Assembly (NCBI GenBank): GCA_038502055.1
Contig: JAXRKN010000044.1
Location: 3,506,001 to 3,570,000 of the forward strand
Direction: 5' to 3'
DNA length: 64,000 nucleotides
From: Tanytarsus gracilentus
Taxonomy: Eukaryota > Arthropoda > Insecta > Diptera > Chironomidae
Shown: piece after piece, positions 1 to 10,907 of the stretch
Position numbering within the stretch: position 1 is the stretch's first letter
How the letters are laid out: the number at the start of each line of letters is the position of its first letter
Made by a program: the position numbers and the translations under genes
The notes under the pieces: model-generated
What the model was told of the DNA's origin: nothing
Databases searched by the model: none
The model's input: the letters and a program-made list of their open reading frames with translations, nothing else

Positions 1-4
1 GTGC

Positions 5-2728
5 AAGAAGAAAATTCTTTAAGTAATTTTGTTGCTTCATCACTCAGATGTGAAGTTAAAATTTAAATAAAACAAGGGGATGGAAATTTTACTTTTGACA
101 CTCAAAATTTATTTCATTGTTGAAAATACAAAAACATTCAAACATTTAAAAATTTGATAATTTTTCATCTCGATCTCTTGAATTTTTATTTTTATAAAAT
201 TTCTCATAATTTTTCTTCATTTTTTCTCCACTTACAAAAAAGCCTCAAAAAATCCCTTGCAAAAATATTTGACAATTCCGTTCGAAAACATTTTGGGAGT
301 TTTCAATAAATTCAACATTTGCATCTCATGACAAATGATTGCATTTTAATAATAGCAAGTGACATGAATTTGATTCGAGATTCATGAAAATTCAATTTTG
401 CTTTTGTGGCTTTTTATTCACGCAAATAAATTCAAAATGCATTCGAGCATGTCAGAAAGAACTTTTTTTATCATCGTGCAGTACAATTTGTCAATAGATT
501 GAAAAGAGAGAGGAAAAAGTTCTTTTTGTGAGATGATATCGATGACATTAATCATGACTTGAATGAGAATTTGTCAGAGATTTAGAGAGAAATGAAAATC
601 TTCTGAATGTCACAAGAAAATCGACATTTAATGCCTTCGAGTGTCTTTCTTATTACTGTCATGATGTGCAATGTCGTCGATGATGTTTGAACAGCTAATG
701 GACTTGTCAATATAGAGAGAGAAAAGTATCAAATTTTAACTCACATTTTGATGAATTTGAAATTTTTAACTTTTATTTTTTCGAGAATTATTTTTGACAT
801 CGCCGTAAGTGATTTTTGTCCAATGATCTGCCACATTTGATCGAATGACATTGAGGTAGGAAAGAAAATTTTCATAATTGAAAGGAGTTTTCTTGAAATT
901 CTCACACCAAAATGGATCAACAATGATTTCACGTTGAAAAACTCTTTTGTAGCCGGATCGAGTTAGAAAGTCACAAAAGTGTTCTGTAAATTCGTCCTTA
1001 AAACTTTGCCTGTACGCCGAATAATTGATGAATTTTGAAATAAATTTTTTGAGTTCTTCATTTGCAAGCATTTCCTTCAAATCTTCAGCTTCTTTATTGT
1101 GAATAAATTGAAATAATCGCCAAGTTTCGATGAGTGGAAATCGGACATGTTGCATGAGATTCATGAGATATTTTTGTCTTGCACTCCAATTGTGGAGCAG
1201 CCATCGAGCAGCGATATAAAATACCTCAACTTCACAATTAATTCCTAGCGTGTCCATTCGCAGCCAATTTGCAACTTCATCAGCTTCCATTTCAATAAAA
1301 TCGCGCGTGCAAACGACAGTGAGAAAATATTTCTTGACCTGTTGACGCATCAGCGTTTGAACTTTCTCGATTTTTCTCTCTTTCGCATCGAGATAGAGAA
1401 GAAAAGCTTCTTGCTCTTGAAACCATTCGACTTGCTTCACAATTTCCCAGCACTGTTTGAGTAACTTCTCAATCTGAAGGTATTCAGCAGCACTCATCAT
1501 GCCAATCAGACTGCCACGGTCCAATGTTTTTGAACTCGATAACATCCATCGATAGATTTTATAGAAAATTTCAGCACTGACTCGCATGCAGTCCAACTCG
1601 ATGATTTTATTGTGTCGCGTGCGATTGAGGAAGAAATTTGAGTAACTCTGAAGAATGTGCATGTGACAATTGAAGGAAGTTCCATCCACTTTCACTTCGA
1701 TATCGGAACTTTTTGGTGTTTCCATGAATTTGATAATTTTCTCCATGAAATTTGAAGTCTCTCGAAAGTTGAAATTCATTTTCCATCGCATCGCATTTTG
1801 ATCAGGCGAAATTTGCTCTATTCTGTGTTCAGTTTCGGTGTCTTGAGACTGCTTGAGAAATTTCTCTTCATCGTCTGTAAACTTCCAGTGTAATTTGTCA
1901 GACATTGTTGTGAAAAGTTTAGAAAAGTCAAAGATTGCTTTTAAAAGTTTTTTCTTTAAAATTATTTAAAGCTTATAAAGTTCATCACTAAATTCTTGAA
2001 CGCACATCACGGATTTATCACGACTGAACTTCATTTGCACTTAAGCTTAACCTTAATCTTCTTCTAGCGAAAATCAAACAAGCGAACTCCACATTCAGAG
2101 CCTAAATCTCTCACATCTTTAACCCCCGATAATAACACAATAGCAGCAAGCAGTAAATAAATTACTTTTCCGCCTCATGAAGCATTGAAGATAATTAAAG
2201 CAAAATTAACATTATCGTGAATGAAGTTGAGTTGTGTGTGTGTGTGTGCGAGTGAGTCAAGTGTGAGAAACAAATGTGTTTGGTTAAAGGATATGAGGCG
2301 AGACTTAAGGGGAACTTTTCTGTATGAATTTATGCAGCGCATCAAAATTTGTTCATTAGCGATTATCTTCATGAATTTTCATCCTTAATCTCGGATGAAA
2401 AAAATCACCATGGAGAGATTTAAAAAAATGAGCGTCAAGGGATCAAAAAATTCTGTTTCAATTAATTATTATCGAAAAGAAAAAAACTCTCAGCAATAAA
2501 AATAATTCACTTAAGCCACTCTCAAAGTCCAATTAAAAGTGGATTAAGTCGAGAGAGAGCTTTTCTGAAATACACACAAAGTGTATAAAGGATACGAAGA
2601 AATTTATTGCCTTGTTATTCTTGTTTATCTGCAGAGCATCTACATTAAATTTGTATCCATGCTCCGCTCCTAGCATTTAATCCGCATCGTCATTTAGTTC
2701 TGCTGTGTGCTATTTAATTTTATCGATT
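5..2728 (+). repeat. Inverted repeat block A, left copy
   Basis: Read in reverse complement, this stretch matches 33212-35944 almost base for base, with scattered substitutions and small indels. It carries one BTB-BACK gene plus about 0.75 kb downstream and 0.8 kb upstream of it. Similarity stops abruptly at 2728 (partner 33212). At the outer end the last few bases of the window no longer match, but the window edge prevents saying whether the repeat resumes. A (TG)n tract lies near 2233-2249. Confidence 0.95.
766..1905 (-). CDS. BTB-BACK domain protein, left copy
   Basis: Single-exon gene of 379 residues. A BTB/POZ fold occupies roughly residues 64-155 (SSDIEVKVDG start, HILQSYSNFF) and is followed by a BACK-like helical region around 165-260 (ADEVANWLRMD, EVEVFYIAARWL). 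No Kelch repeats follow; the last 100 residues are not recognised. Such proteins often act as dimerising substrate adaptors for Cullin-3 ubiquitin ligases, but that role is inferred from the fold only. The start codon is the first in-frame ATG and is followed directly by the acidic N-terminus. A second copy encoding an identical protein lies at 34038-35177. The few base differences I found between the copies within the coding region are all silent. Confidence 0.9.
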   Translation of the reverse strand: MSDKLHWKFTDDEEKFLKQSQDTETEHRIEQISPDQNAMRWKMNFNFRETSNFMEKIIKFMETPKSSDIEVKVDGTSFNCHMHILQSYSNFFLNRTRHNKIIELDCMRVSAEIFYKIYRWMLSSSKTLDRGSLIGMMSAAEYLQIEKLLKQCWEIVKQVEWFQEQEAFLLYLDAKERKIEKVQTLMRQQVKKYFLTVVCTRDFIEMEADEVANWLRMDTLGINCEVEVFYIAARWLLHNWSARQKYLMNLMQHVRFPLIETWRLFQFIHNKEAEDLKEMLANEELKKFISKFINYSAYRQSFKDEFTEHFCDFLTRSGYKRVFQREIIVDPFWCENFKKTPFNYENFLSYLNVIRSNVADHWTKITYGDVKNNSRKNKS

Positions 2729-3298
2729 GTAATTTGTGTTAGTAAAATTTGTCCACGTTTCACCTCAATTTGAACACTTTGGTAAATTTTGCAATTTAAA
2801 TAGATTGATTGACATCCAAAAGATTTGAAATAAAATTTCTTATAAACTTGAAGACTTATTTTAATCCGCTTATTTTTAATCTTGATTTAAGTCTAAATGC
2901 AATTTTTGATAGAGAATTATTTTCATCACGCTTCCATCAAAAACGCCACAAAACTCTAAAATCTAAATCACGTAAATTTAACCCCTAAATGTTATTCATT
3001 TTGCTCACTTCCTTCCTTTGAAGGCCTCCGAATAATGCAGAAGGAATTGAGCTGTTGATTTTAATGAATTGAGACGAAACATGAGAATTTCAGTCACGTT
3101 CACTTTTATTCAACAAGTTCTCTCTTCCGTTCGGATGCTTAATAAATGGAAAATTAAACGAAATGGAAACGAAAAGAATTTTTTTGCTCCTTTTGCGAGA
3201 AAAAAATTATTGCACGTTCAAAAAGTATTTTTTAACTTGGTGCCAAAAAAAATTATTTATTGAGAAGCTTTGAAATTGCACATTGAAAGTAAGAAATG
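2729..3298. other. Left-arm-specific intergenic stretch
   Basis: No gene is recognised. This 570-base stretch separates blocks A and B on the left arm. At the matching place the right arm has 6.3 kb that includes the globin gene and a mobile element. I see no trace of globin sequence here. Confidence 0.7.
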
Positions 3299-5765
3299 CT
3301 GTTCACTTCACATTTTATCGCTCGGTTCCTGAAGATTTTTCCACTTTCATATATTAAATTGCATTTGACAACTTAATAAAGAATAAATCTCAAATATCCA
3401 CTCGAAGAATTTTATTTCGTTACAATTTCAAGCGATGCATGAACATTTTTATATTTTGACATACGACCATTGGATGCAGAAGTACTTAAAGATATTTTTT
3501 TCGAGGATATCGCAAGCCATTTGAAGTAATTGAATTTTTTCTTGTTCCTAAATTTCTTTAATGAAGTCTTTGTGTCAATGACAAAGTAAGTCGAAAAAAG
3601 CGTCGAAGCGTTAGAAGCTTCAACACTCAAAAATATTTCATTTTTATCTTCAACAGTTGCATCGTCGTTCAGTGATTTCTTTACAGTCGAGTGTAAAAAG
3701 AAGAAGATATTTTCAATAAGCTTTCAATTCAATTCGAATTTTCCTTCTTTGTGCAACTTCAATCGTAAAATCGCTCAGCTCACAATAAATAAATTTTCTT
3801 CTCTTCTTCTCTTCTCGTATATGTGAAGACGACGATGATAGTTGGTGATGATGGTGGTTGTGAATTGAGAAAAGGAAAAACATCATCATTCATTGTGCAA
3901 TTTTATGTTTTTATGACGGGATAAACGTTTCATTTTAAACACAATTTTCTACTCTTTCATTCACTTCATACGAAGCTACTTTCAACCCTCCACTTACTCA
4001 CTCACTCACTGCATCCTTGTTTGTATCAAAAACCGAAGAAATTAAATTGGATCATGGCATGAGATGGAAAATTGAGTTGCATCACTGTTGTGTGTGAAGA
4101 TGAGAAGAAAACTGAACGAAAATAATTTAATTTAATTTTTATTTGTGGATTGAAAAAGTTTCGAATTTTTGTATTAAAGAAATAATTCTAAGGTTATCCA
4201 AGAAAATTCAGTTTGTGCAAATTAAATTTCACTTCTTCCTTCATAAAAAATTTCTTATCAGACTTTTAAAAGTTTTTCTTGTGAAAATAAAAGTTCAAGC
4301 TCTTAAACAAGGATTTAGTTAAAGAAAATGACTCGAAAATAAAGACAAAGAATTTTCGGAAAATGCCAAGAAAGCCAGAAGTGAATTATGAGTGGAAGTT
4401 TGTGACTTTTATTCGACCCACAGTGAGTGAGTGTCGTACAAATTTTGGATGTCAATTTCTCAAATGGGAATCTTTGAAGTGTCTATTTTTCCTATTTTTT
4501 CCTTCGAAAAATATAGTTTTATTTTTTAAATCCGTTACCCCACTAAATATTTTATCACATATTTCTAAAAAGTTTATAAATCCTAAAAAATAAATATTCA
4601 TTTTTAAAATTTTAATTAGTAAAAATCTTCTTTAATTTGTTAAAAAAAAACTAATTAAAAATAATTTTTCTGTAATTTTACAAAAAAAACTGCAGACAGC
4701 ATGTTCAACCGAAAAATATTAAATGAAGGGGGAAAGATGTTCATCGCCTTACATCGAATAAATATAAATTATTATTTCTATGAATGGTCAATTTGTTTGT
4801 TTTAACTTATTTGATTTAAAAGTGGCTCAAATCTTCAGTATTTTTTTGGTTTTTTAAACAATCTGTTTATTGAACAAAAAAGCTCTTCAAAGTTCTAGCG
4901 TGTAAGGCGATGAACATTTCAAATCGCTATAATTAATTAACTATCAAAGTTTTAAAGCTGAAAATATTTTTAGGAAAAAGTTTTCAGCTTTAATTATCGA
5001 TTGAGTTAAAAAAATAATTATTGATAGAAGAAAAAAGTAATTAAAAAAAATATTTAAAAAATTACAACAACAATGCTATTCAAAGAACGTCTCAAATGCA
5101 TTCATGCGTAAAAAAGGCTTTCATCATTCGACCTCTCGGAAAATTTCTTGATCCCCGAAAATGGAACTGAAAGATTTTCTTCTTAAGTCCGAAGAAATTT
5201 TGACCTCGAAGTTGAATTGAGTCATGTCACGTGGACACTGGAATGTCTTAATTAAATTTAAATTAATTTCACGAGTTAAAATTCAATTTCAAACCACGTG
5301 CAAGCGGTCATGTCCGAAATCACCCTCAAATTGCCAATCAAAAGCCACAAAAATATTTGTGACACATTGAAATTGAATTTTTGTGGACGAATTTGAGTGG
5401 ATTTCAATTAAAATTGTTGTGATTTTAAATTTAATGCTAATTTTAACTAAAATTTTAATCGCATTGTGATTTATTTTTATTTTGTTGTTTTATTTTCAAT
5501 CGAAAGCCACAAAAAAGTTTCTCTCGAGGAAGTTTTTCATGACAAAGAACCAGACATTAATCTTGAATGCTCATGGAAGCATATTTAAATTAATTTTGTC
5601 CTGGATTAACCTCAATTTGGGGTAAATCTACCTGCCAGCCTCTGCTCCGTCCCTCACACCCATTTGTGGATGTTCGTTTAAGCTCATTTTCAATTTTTAG
5701 TCCTGTTTGCTGCTCCGGTCCTCAATTTTTCAACCTTAATGAGATTTTAAGATCGACAATTTGTT
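3299..5765 (+). repeat. Inverted repeat block B, left copy
   Basis: The reverse complement matches 25066-26895, apart from a 0.63 kb insertion at 4467-5090 present only here. Small open frames inside are not preserved in the partner (for example the 72-residue frame at 3412-3630 is broken there), so the block looks non-coding. Similarity starts just before a GTTCAC sequence and ends after ACAATTTGTT. Confidence 0.92.
4467..5090. mobile_element. Non-autonomous DNA transposon insertion (8-9 bp target duplication)
   Basis: The partner block B' at 25.7 kb has an uninterrupted site. Here the same sequence is split by about 624 bases flanked on both sides by CTCAAATG (4459-4466 and 5091-5098; nine bases if the preceding T is counted). 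The ends share a short inverted TCTTTGAA. Internally a perfect 17-base inverted repeat lies at 4737-4753 and 4901-4917. No transposase frame is present. An 8-base target duplication would fit hAT-type or P-type MITEs; the family is not identified. Confidence 0.85.
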
Positions 5766-5865
5766 CATTTCGGATGAATTTCTATTGTACGCACATGGTC
5801 AGCATAAAAATTAATTTCAATTTCGTCTTAAAATTAAAATCTAATTTTTGAAAGAGATAAAAGCC
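5766..5865. other. B/C junction, left arm
   Basis: Only about 100 bases separate blocks B and C here, whereas the right arm has 14.3 kb containing seven genes between the same blocks. This marks the site of a large deletion (or the target of a large insertion on the other arm). Confidence 0.8.
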
Positions 5866-7095
5866 ATAAAGTGCATCCATTCGAGAGCATAATTCATCAT
5901 TTTAATCCGCAGTGTTTGGGATTTCAAGTGCACACACAGCCACCATCAAGTGATTAATGTTGAGTCGTGCACGCGGCGAGTTTTACAAAGGATTTCTAGC
6001 TTAATTCCAAAATTAATTTTTTCCCTCATTCGTTGCAGCGAGTCGAGAAATTTTTGTGATGTTGAAGTCAAAAATTTGAGTGGCAAACGGTGCAAATTAT
6101 TGCATCACAGCGCATTTGTGTTGTTCGTTATAATAAATTTCGAAGCAATCACATTCACACATCCATTTTTCATCTTCTTGTCGTCTGACATAGAAATTCT
6201 GTGCATCTCATTACTGCAATTTGAGTTTGCGTCGAGAGAAATTTAATTTTGTTAAATTTAAATATTTTTGAGAGAATATTTAATTAACTTAAGTCGAAGT
6301 TTAACTGCATAAATCTCCACTTTAACGGCATCAACACGATTGTGAGTTATTTCTGTGTCCATGAACATTGCATGAATATGCAAAGATAGTCGGAGAGTGA
6401 GTGAGGATTTATGAAAAAAGACAATAAAAAATCGCCATTTATTTGCTCGCCATCGCAGTTCCGGTGTGAAATTCAATACAGTGAAAGAGCACATGCCATC
6501 ATCATCTGCATGATTTTTAAATAAACACAACAAAAAGAGATTTTTTGCTGCCTGCTGTCATTGTTTGTTCATTGCACGTTTAATTGCCCTTTATGGATTT
6601 TTCATGACACCCGCAAATAGATTTTTTTTTCAGTTTTGCCTCGAATTAATTTTTAAAAGCTTTCTTTGTGGCTTTACGAAAAATATTTTCACACAAAACT
6701 TTAATGAATTCATCATCACAACATCCATCAAGCAGGACGTGTGTGAATTCTGTTGAGAGCAAGAAAAATTTAAAAAGTTGTTTAGTGAAAATTTATAAAG
6801 TCATGTGGAACTGAGTCATTCTCTCTCCCTCTCACTCTAAACGGATGTGCTTGGAATCAACAAAACATACACGATGGTGATGCCACACACAAGCACTATA
6901 TATGCATGCATAGGATGGTGAAGCACTACAACAACTCAACTAAACATTATTGTGTGGAAATGGAAATGCTTTTCCATTAACATTTTTCCACGTTCAACAG
7001 CAATAAATTTAAAAATTCTTCTTCCTTCTTCCTCATGGAGAGTTTTTTCGTTTGACTTTCAGTTTTTCACACCATCCATAAAGACTTTCAATAAC
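5866..7095 (+). repeat. Inverted repeat block C, left copy
   Basis: Matches the reverse complement of 9576-10806 with nearly equal length. It contains two overlapping small open frames. One (98 codons, 5950-6246) is open in both copies but differs mostly by amino-acid-changing substitutions. The other (6258-6533) is shortened by a frameshift in the partner. Both facts argue for non-coding DNA. Confidence 0.93.
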
Positions 7096-7269
7096 TCTTG
7101 CTGTAAAGTTTTTAATTTTTTCACTCAATATTTTACTTCAAAAATATTTAATTAAATTCACAAACTCCAATTAGTGAAAATAAACCACAATGCATGTTTG
7201 TGCGATACTCAATGAACTTGTCACTCGAGTTCATTTTTCAACCATAATGATTAATTATGTCATCGGCAT

Positions 7270-8230
7270 TTATTTTCTTTCGAAACCACCAAAAATTAAA
7301 TTCACATCATATTTTCCATGAGTCGACACGGTCGATGGCAAATGGTCATGTGGAACGGGCCAAATGGCATCCTCAAATGTCAACATTGATGCACAATCGC
7401 CATAAATGTTTGCAAATTCCTGGATCGTCTGCAGCAAGTCGACATTCAACACGGCTTCCATTAATTTTTCATCGGGTGTCCATTCCTCAAGTTCAGACAT
7501 CAAGTAATAGGATTTAAAAGACGTATCCTCGTCAGACTCTTCCTCTCTGATCTTCTTAAATAAATAATACATCTTCTTGAGGAACGTTGAAATATTTTTC
7601 TCGACCTCATTCTCAGTCACGTCGGATGTTTCGGAGAGGTTCGCAAGGCGCCAGACGATTTTCTCGAAAAATCTCTGCAAATTGAAAACGATAATAATGG
7701 AGTCAGGGGATGGACACTTTTAAACTTCAATAAAATTTAAATTCTCAAAAACAATTAGTTGAACTAAAATGTAAAAGTGTCTACGCCTTCTGAATAAGTT
7801 TTCATCTAACCTGATTAATGTTATTGTAGACTAAAACCACACGAGACTTATCGAAAAGTTCGTCTGAAATTTTCGAAAGTTGCTTGAAATAATTCCCAAT
7901 TAGTTCATCGCTTCCCTCGAGCATGTGCAACGAATACATATCATGTCCAATTAGCAAACCGCCAAGCCGATCATCAGTTGGGTATTTATAAATTTCCTTT
8001 ATGATTTTGATGAAAGGATCTTTTATCTTGTGAGGTTCAATGACTGTTCTATGATGAGCTACATAAATGACTCGCTGATGGTAACTTCGTCTTCCGCCGC
8101 ACATCATATTGTCACGAACGTGATTCGCCAATGTTCGGCGATTTTGAAATGATGGAACTGAATATGGCTCATATTCTTTATCGAGCTTGTAATATGGAAC
8201 ACTTGCTGATGGCTCACGAATTGATTTCAT
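7270..8230 (-). CDS. TEX47-like protein with a BLUF-like domain
   Basis: Two exons, 8230-7811 and 7674-7270, joined in phase 0 across a 136-base intron, give 274 residues. Residues about 48-135 read like the BLUF/acylphosphatase-like fold: RVIYVAHH strand, then a helix, RLGGLLIG, and SLHMLEGSDELIGNYF. In true BLUF photoreceptors the strand before LEG carries a flavin-contacting glutamine; here that place is His, so blue-light sensing is unlikely. The arrangement and length fit the vertebrate testis-expressed TEX47 family, a link made from memory of the family. The C-terminal 135 residues are helical and acidic and not recognised. The gene sits alone in the spacer of the large palindrome and is therefore single-copy here. 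Confidence 0.6.
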
Positions 8231-8293
8231 TTTTAATTAATTTAATTTTTTTCTCACTGAATTGTTTGGGTGTAAAATAAAAATTGATTAATT

Positions 8294-8329
8294 GTTGCTA
8301 TGGATACAAGTTGGTGGTTGCTATGATAC
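8294..8329. promoter_or_regulatory. Two X-box-like motifs upstream of the TEX47-like gene
   Basis: GTTGCTATGGATAC (8294-8307) and GTTGCTATGATAC (8317-8329) lie about 64-100 bases upstream of the TEX47-like start codon. Both start with the GTTGCT half-site of RFX binding sites (X-boxes, RYYNYY N1-3 RRNRAC), but the second half-sites are imperfect. RFX control would fit a flagellar gene; this is a suggestion only. Confidence 0.3.
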
Positions 8330-9575
8330 TTTATGAGCAAGTAATTTATGTGAATAATTTTAATATGTTTCATGCAATTTTTAACTATACAAGATTGTTT
8401 ATTGGCGCCGCACGCATAAATATATTAATTTTTGTATGTTAACTTCAAAAAACCGCCAAAAAAGTGTTTTAAACGTAATTTTTTTACTGCCAGATTTTAT
8501 GCCATAAAAAACAATATTTTCACCACAAAAATGCCATTTAATCTCGACACCATAAATACGCGTGAAAATTGAAATTCATCCTCTCAAATTTACCATTCTG
8601 CGAGCACTCACAAAATTGATAATTTCGAGCGAATGTGAGAAATGGCAAAAAATCAATTGTCATTTGATTGCGAGTTATGTTGAGCTTGTCTGGCTTGTGA
8701 AGAGTGTGAGCAAAAAGTGATGATTCCAGAAACAGCTGTCGTACGATTCGATTTATCACCAAAGTATAAACAAGAAAAAGTCAGCAGATTTTTGTGAATA
8801 CTTGGCATTTTTTATCGCACTTATTTTCGGATGTGTACACACACATGACTAAGTCACAAAAAATTGCCTAAGGAAAGGAAAAAAATATTTAGGAGATGAG
8901 TCGCAAAAATCTTCAAAAGATTGCATAATTTTTGATTTATGTGAATTAAAGTTTCTATTTTCTTCCTTATAAGGAAACTTTAAAGAATTCAAATTGAATT
9001 AAATTTTATGTCACGACCGCATTGAAGTTGAAATGAGTGTGGCAGGAAGTCGAGCATGAATTTCAATTAGCAATCTCCATTTTCTAACTATGTAACGGTT
9101 GAAGTTAAAATGTCATAAAAAAGAACGAAGAATTTTGTCCCTCACTCACTTTCGGAATGTCTTTTTATTTTGTTGAATAGTGCACAGTAAAAAAACTTTG
9201 ATCAAAAAGCAAAGGGACATTTTCGTACATTTTCTTTCTTTCTCATTTATCCTCGGTCAACAGTAAATCGTTTTATGTTCTTTTCTCTATGTGATTGCTG
9301 GGTGAATGGAATGAAATGTAATTTGATTTCCGCATTCAAAAACAGACCAAATGTGACCTTTTTTTCTTAAACGATATTCACACACAAAATTGACCCACAA
9401 TTAAATGATAATCTTGAAATGATTGAAAATGAATAATTTTAAAGAAAAATTACTTAGAAATTTTTTATTCGGCTGCCGTCAAAGTTTAAAACGATAAATT
9501 TAAACCATAAAAAAATAATTTTTATAATTTCTAGGGAAAAATTTAAACTTTTGAATTTCTCAGAAATAAAACGAG
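8330..9575. other. Palindrome spacer, gene-free part
   Basis: AT-rich sequence with no supported gene. The 74-codon minus-strand frame at 8538-8762 shows no recognisable features. This stretch has no counterpart elsewhere in the window and marks the turn of the inverted duplication. Confidence 0.6.
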
Positions 9576-10806
9576 GTTATTGAAAGTCTTTATGGATGGT
9601 GTGAAAAACTGAAAGTCAAACAAAAAAACTCTCCATGAGGAAGAAGGAAGAAGAATTTTTAAATTTATTGCTGTTGAACGTGGAAAAATGTTAATGGAAA
9701 AGCATTTCCATTTCCACACAATAATGTTTAGTTGAGTTGTTGTAGTGCTTCACCATCCTATGCATGCATATATAGTGCTTGTGTGTGGCATCACCATCGT
9801 GTATGTTTTGTTGATTCCAAGCACATCCGTTTAGAGTGAGAGGGAGAGAGAATGACTCAGTTCCACATGACTTTATAAATTTTCACCAAACAACTTTTTA
9901 AATTTTTCTTGCTCTCAACAGAATTCACACACGTCATGCTTGATGGATGTTGTGATGATGAATTCATTAAAGTTTTGTGTGAAAATATTTTTCGAAAAGC
10001 CACAAAGAAAGCTTTTAAAAATTAATTCGAGGCACAATTGAAAAAAAATCTATTTGCGGGTGTCATGAAAAATCCATAAAGGGCAATTAAACGTGCAATG
10101 AACAAACAATGACAGCAGGCAGCAAAAAATCTCTTTTTGTTGTGTTTATTTAAAAATCATGCAGATGATGATGGCATGTGCTCTTTCACTGTATTGAATT
10201 TCACACCGGAACTGCGATGGCGAGCAAATAAATGGCGATTTTTTATTGTCTTTTTTCATAAATCCTCACTCACTCTCCGACTCTATCTTTGCATATTCAT
10301 GCAATGTCCATGGACACAGAAATAACTCACAATCGTGTTGATGCCGTTAAAGTGGAGATTTATGCAGTTAAACTTGGACTTAAGTTAATTAAATATTCTC
10401 TCAAAAATATTTAAATTTAACAAAATTAAATTTCTCTCGACGCAAACTCAAATTGCAGTAATGAGATGCACAGAATTTCTATGTCAGACGACAAGAAGAT
10501 GAAAAATGGATGTGTGAATGTGATTGCTTCGAAATTTATTATAACGAACGACACAAATGCGCTGTGATGCAATAATTTGCACCGTTTGCCACTCAAATTT
10601 TTGACTTCAACATCACAAAAATTTCTCGACTCGCTGCAACGAATGAGGAAAAAAATTAATTTTGGAATTAAGCTTGAAATCCTTTCTAAAACTCGCCGCG
10701 TGCACGACTCAACATTAATCACTTGATGGTGGCTGTGTGTGCACTTGAAATCCCAAACACTGCGGATTAAAATGATGAATTATGCTCTCGAATGGATGCA
10801 CATTAT
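9576..10806 (-). repeat. Inverted repeat block C', right copy
   Basis: Reverse-complement partner of 5866-7095; see that entry. The frame corresponding to 6258-6533 is cut from 91 to 62 codons here by a small length change, and the 98-codon frame at 10426-10722 carries three replacement substitutions. The laccase-like gene ends only about 100 bases beyond its outer edge. Confidence 0.93.
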
Positions 10807-10907
10807 GTCTGCATGGGTTGTAAATGTATTTAAGATGCAAAAGCTTTTATAGTAATTAAAGTGATTCACACATGGAACGGCTAAAACATTTCTAGGAAAA
10901 TTAAATT

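Noticed and set aside
2175..2372. 65-codon frame kept in both block A copies (also 33565-33762)
   Set aside because: It runs through a (TG)n/(CA)n tract, has no recognisable domain, and high identity of the recent repeat alone explains its persistence.
5950..6246. 98-codon open frame present in both block C copies (also 10426-10722)
   Set aside because: The differences between copies are mostly amino-acid-changing, no motif or splice context is seen, and the overlapping frame is broken in one copy; best explained as chance.
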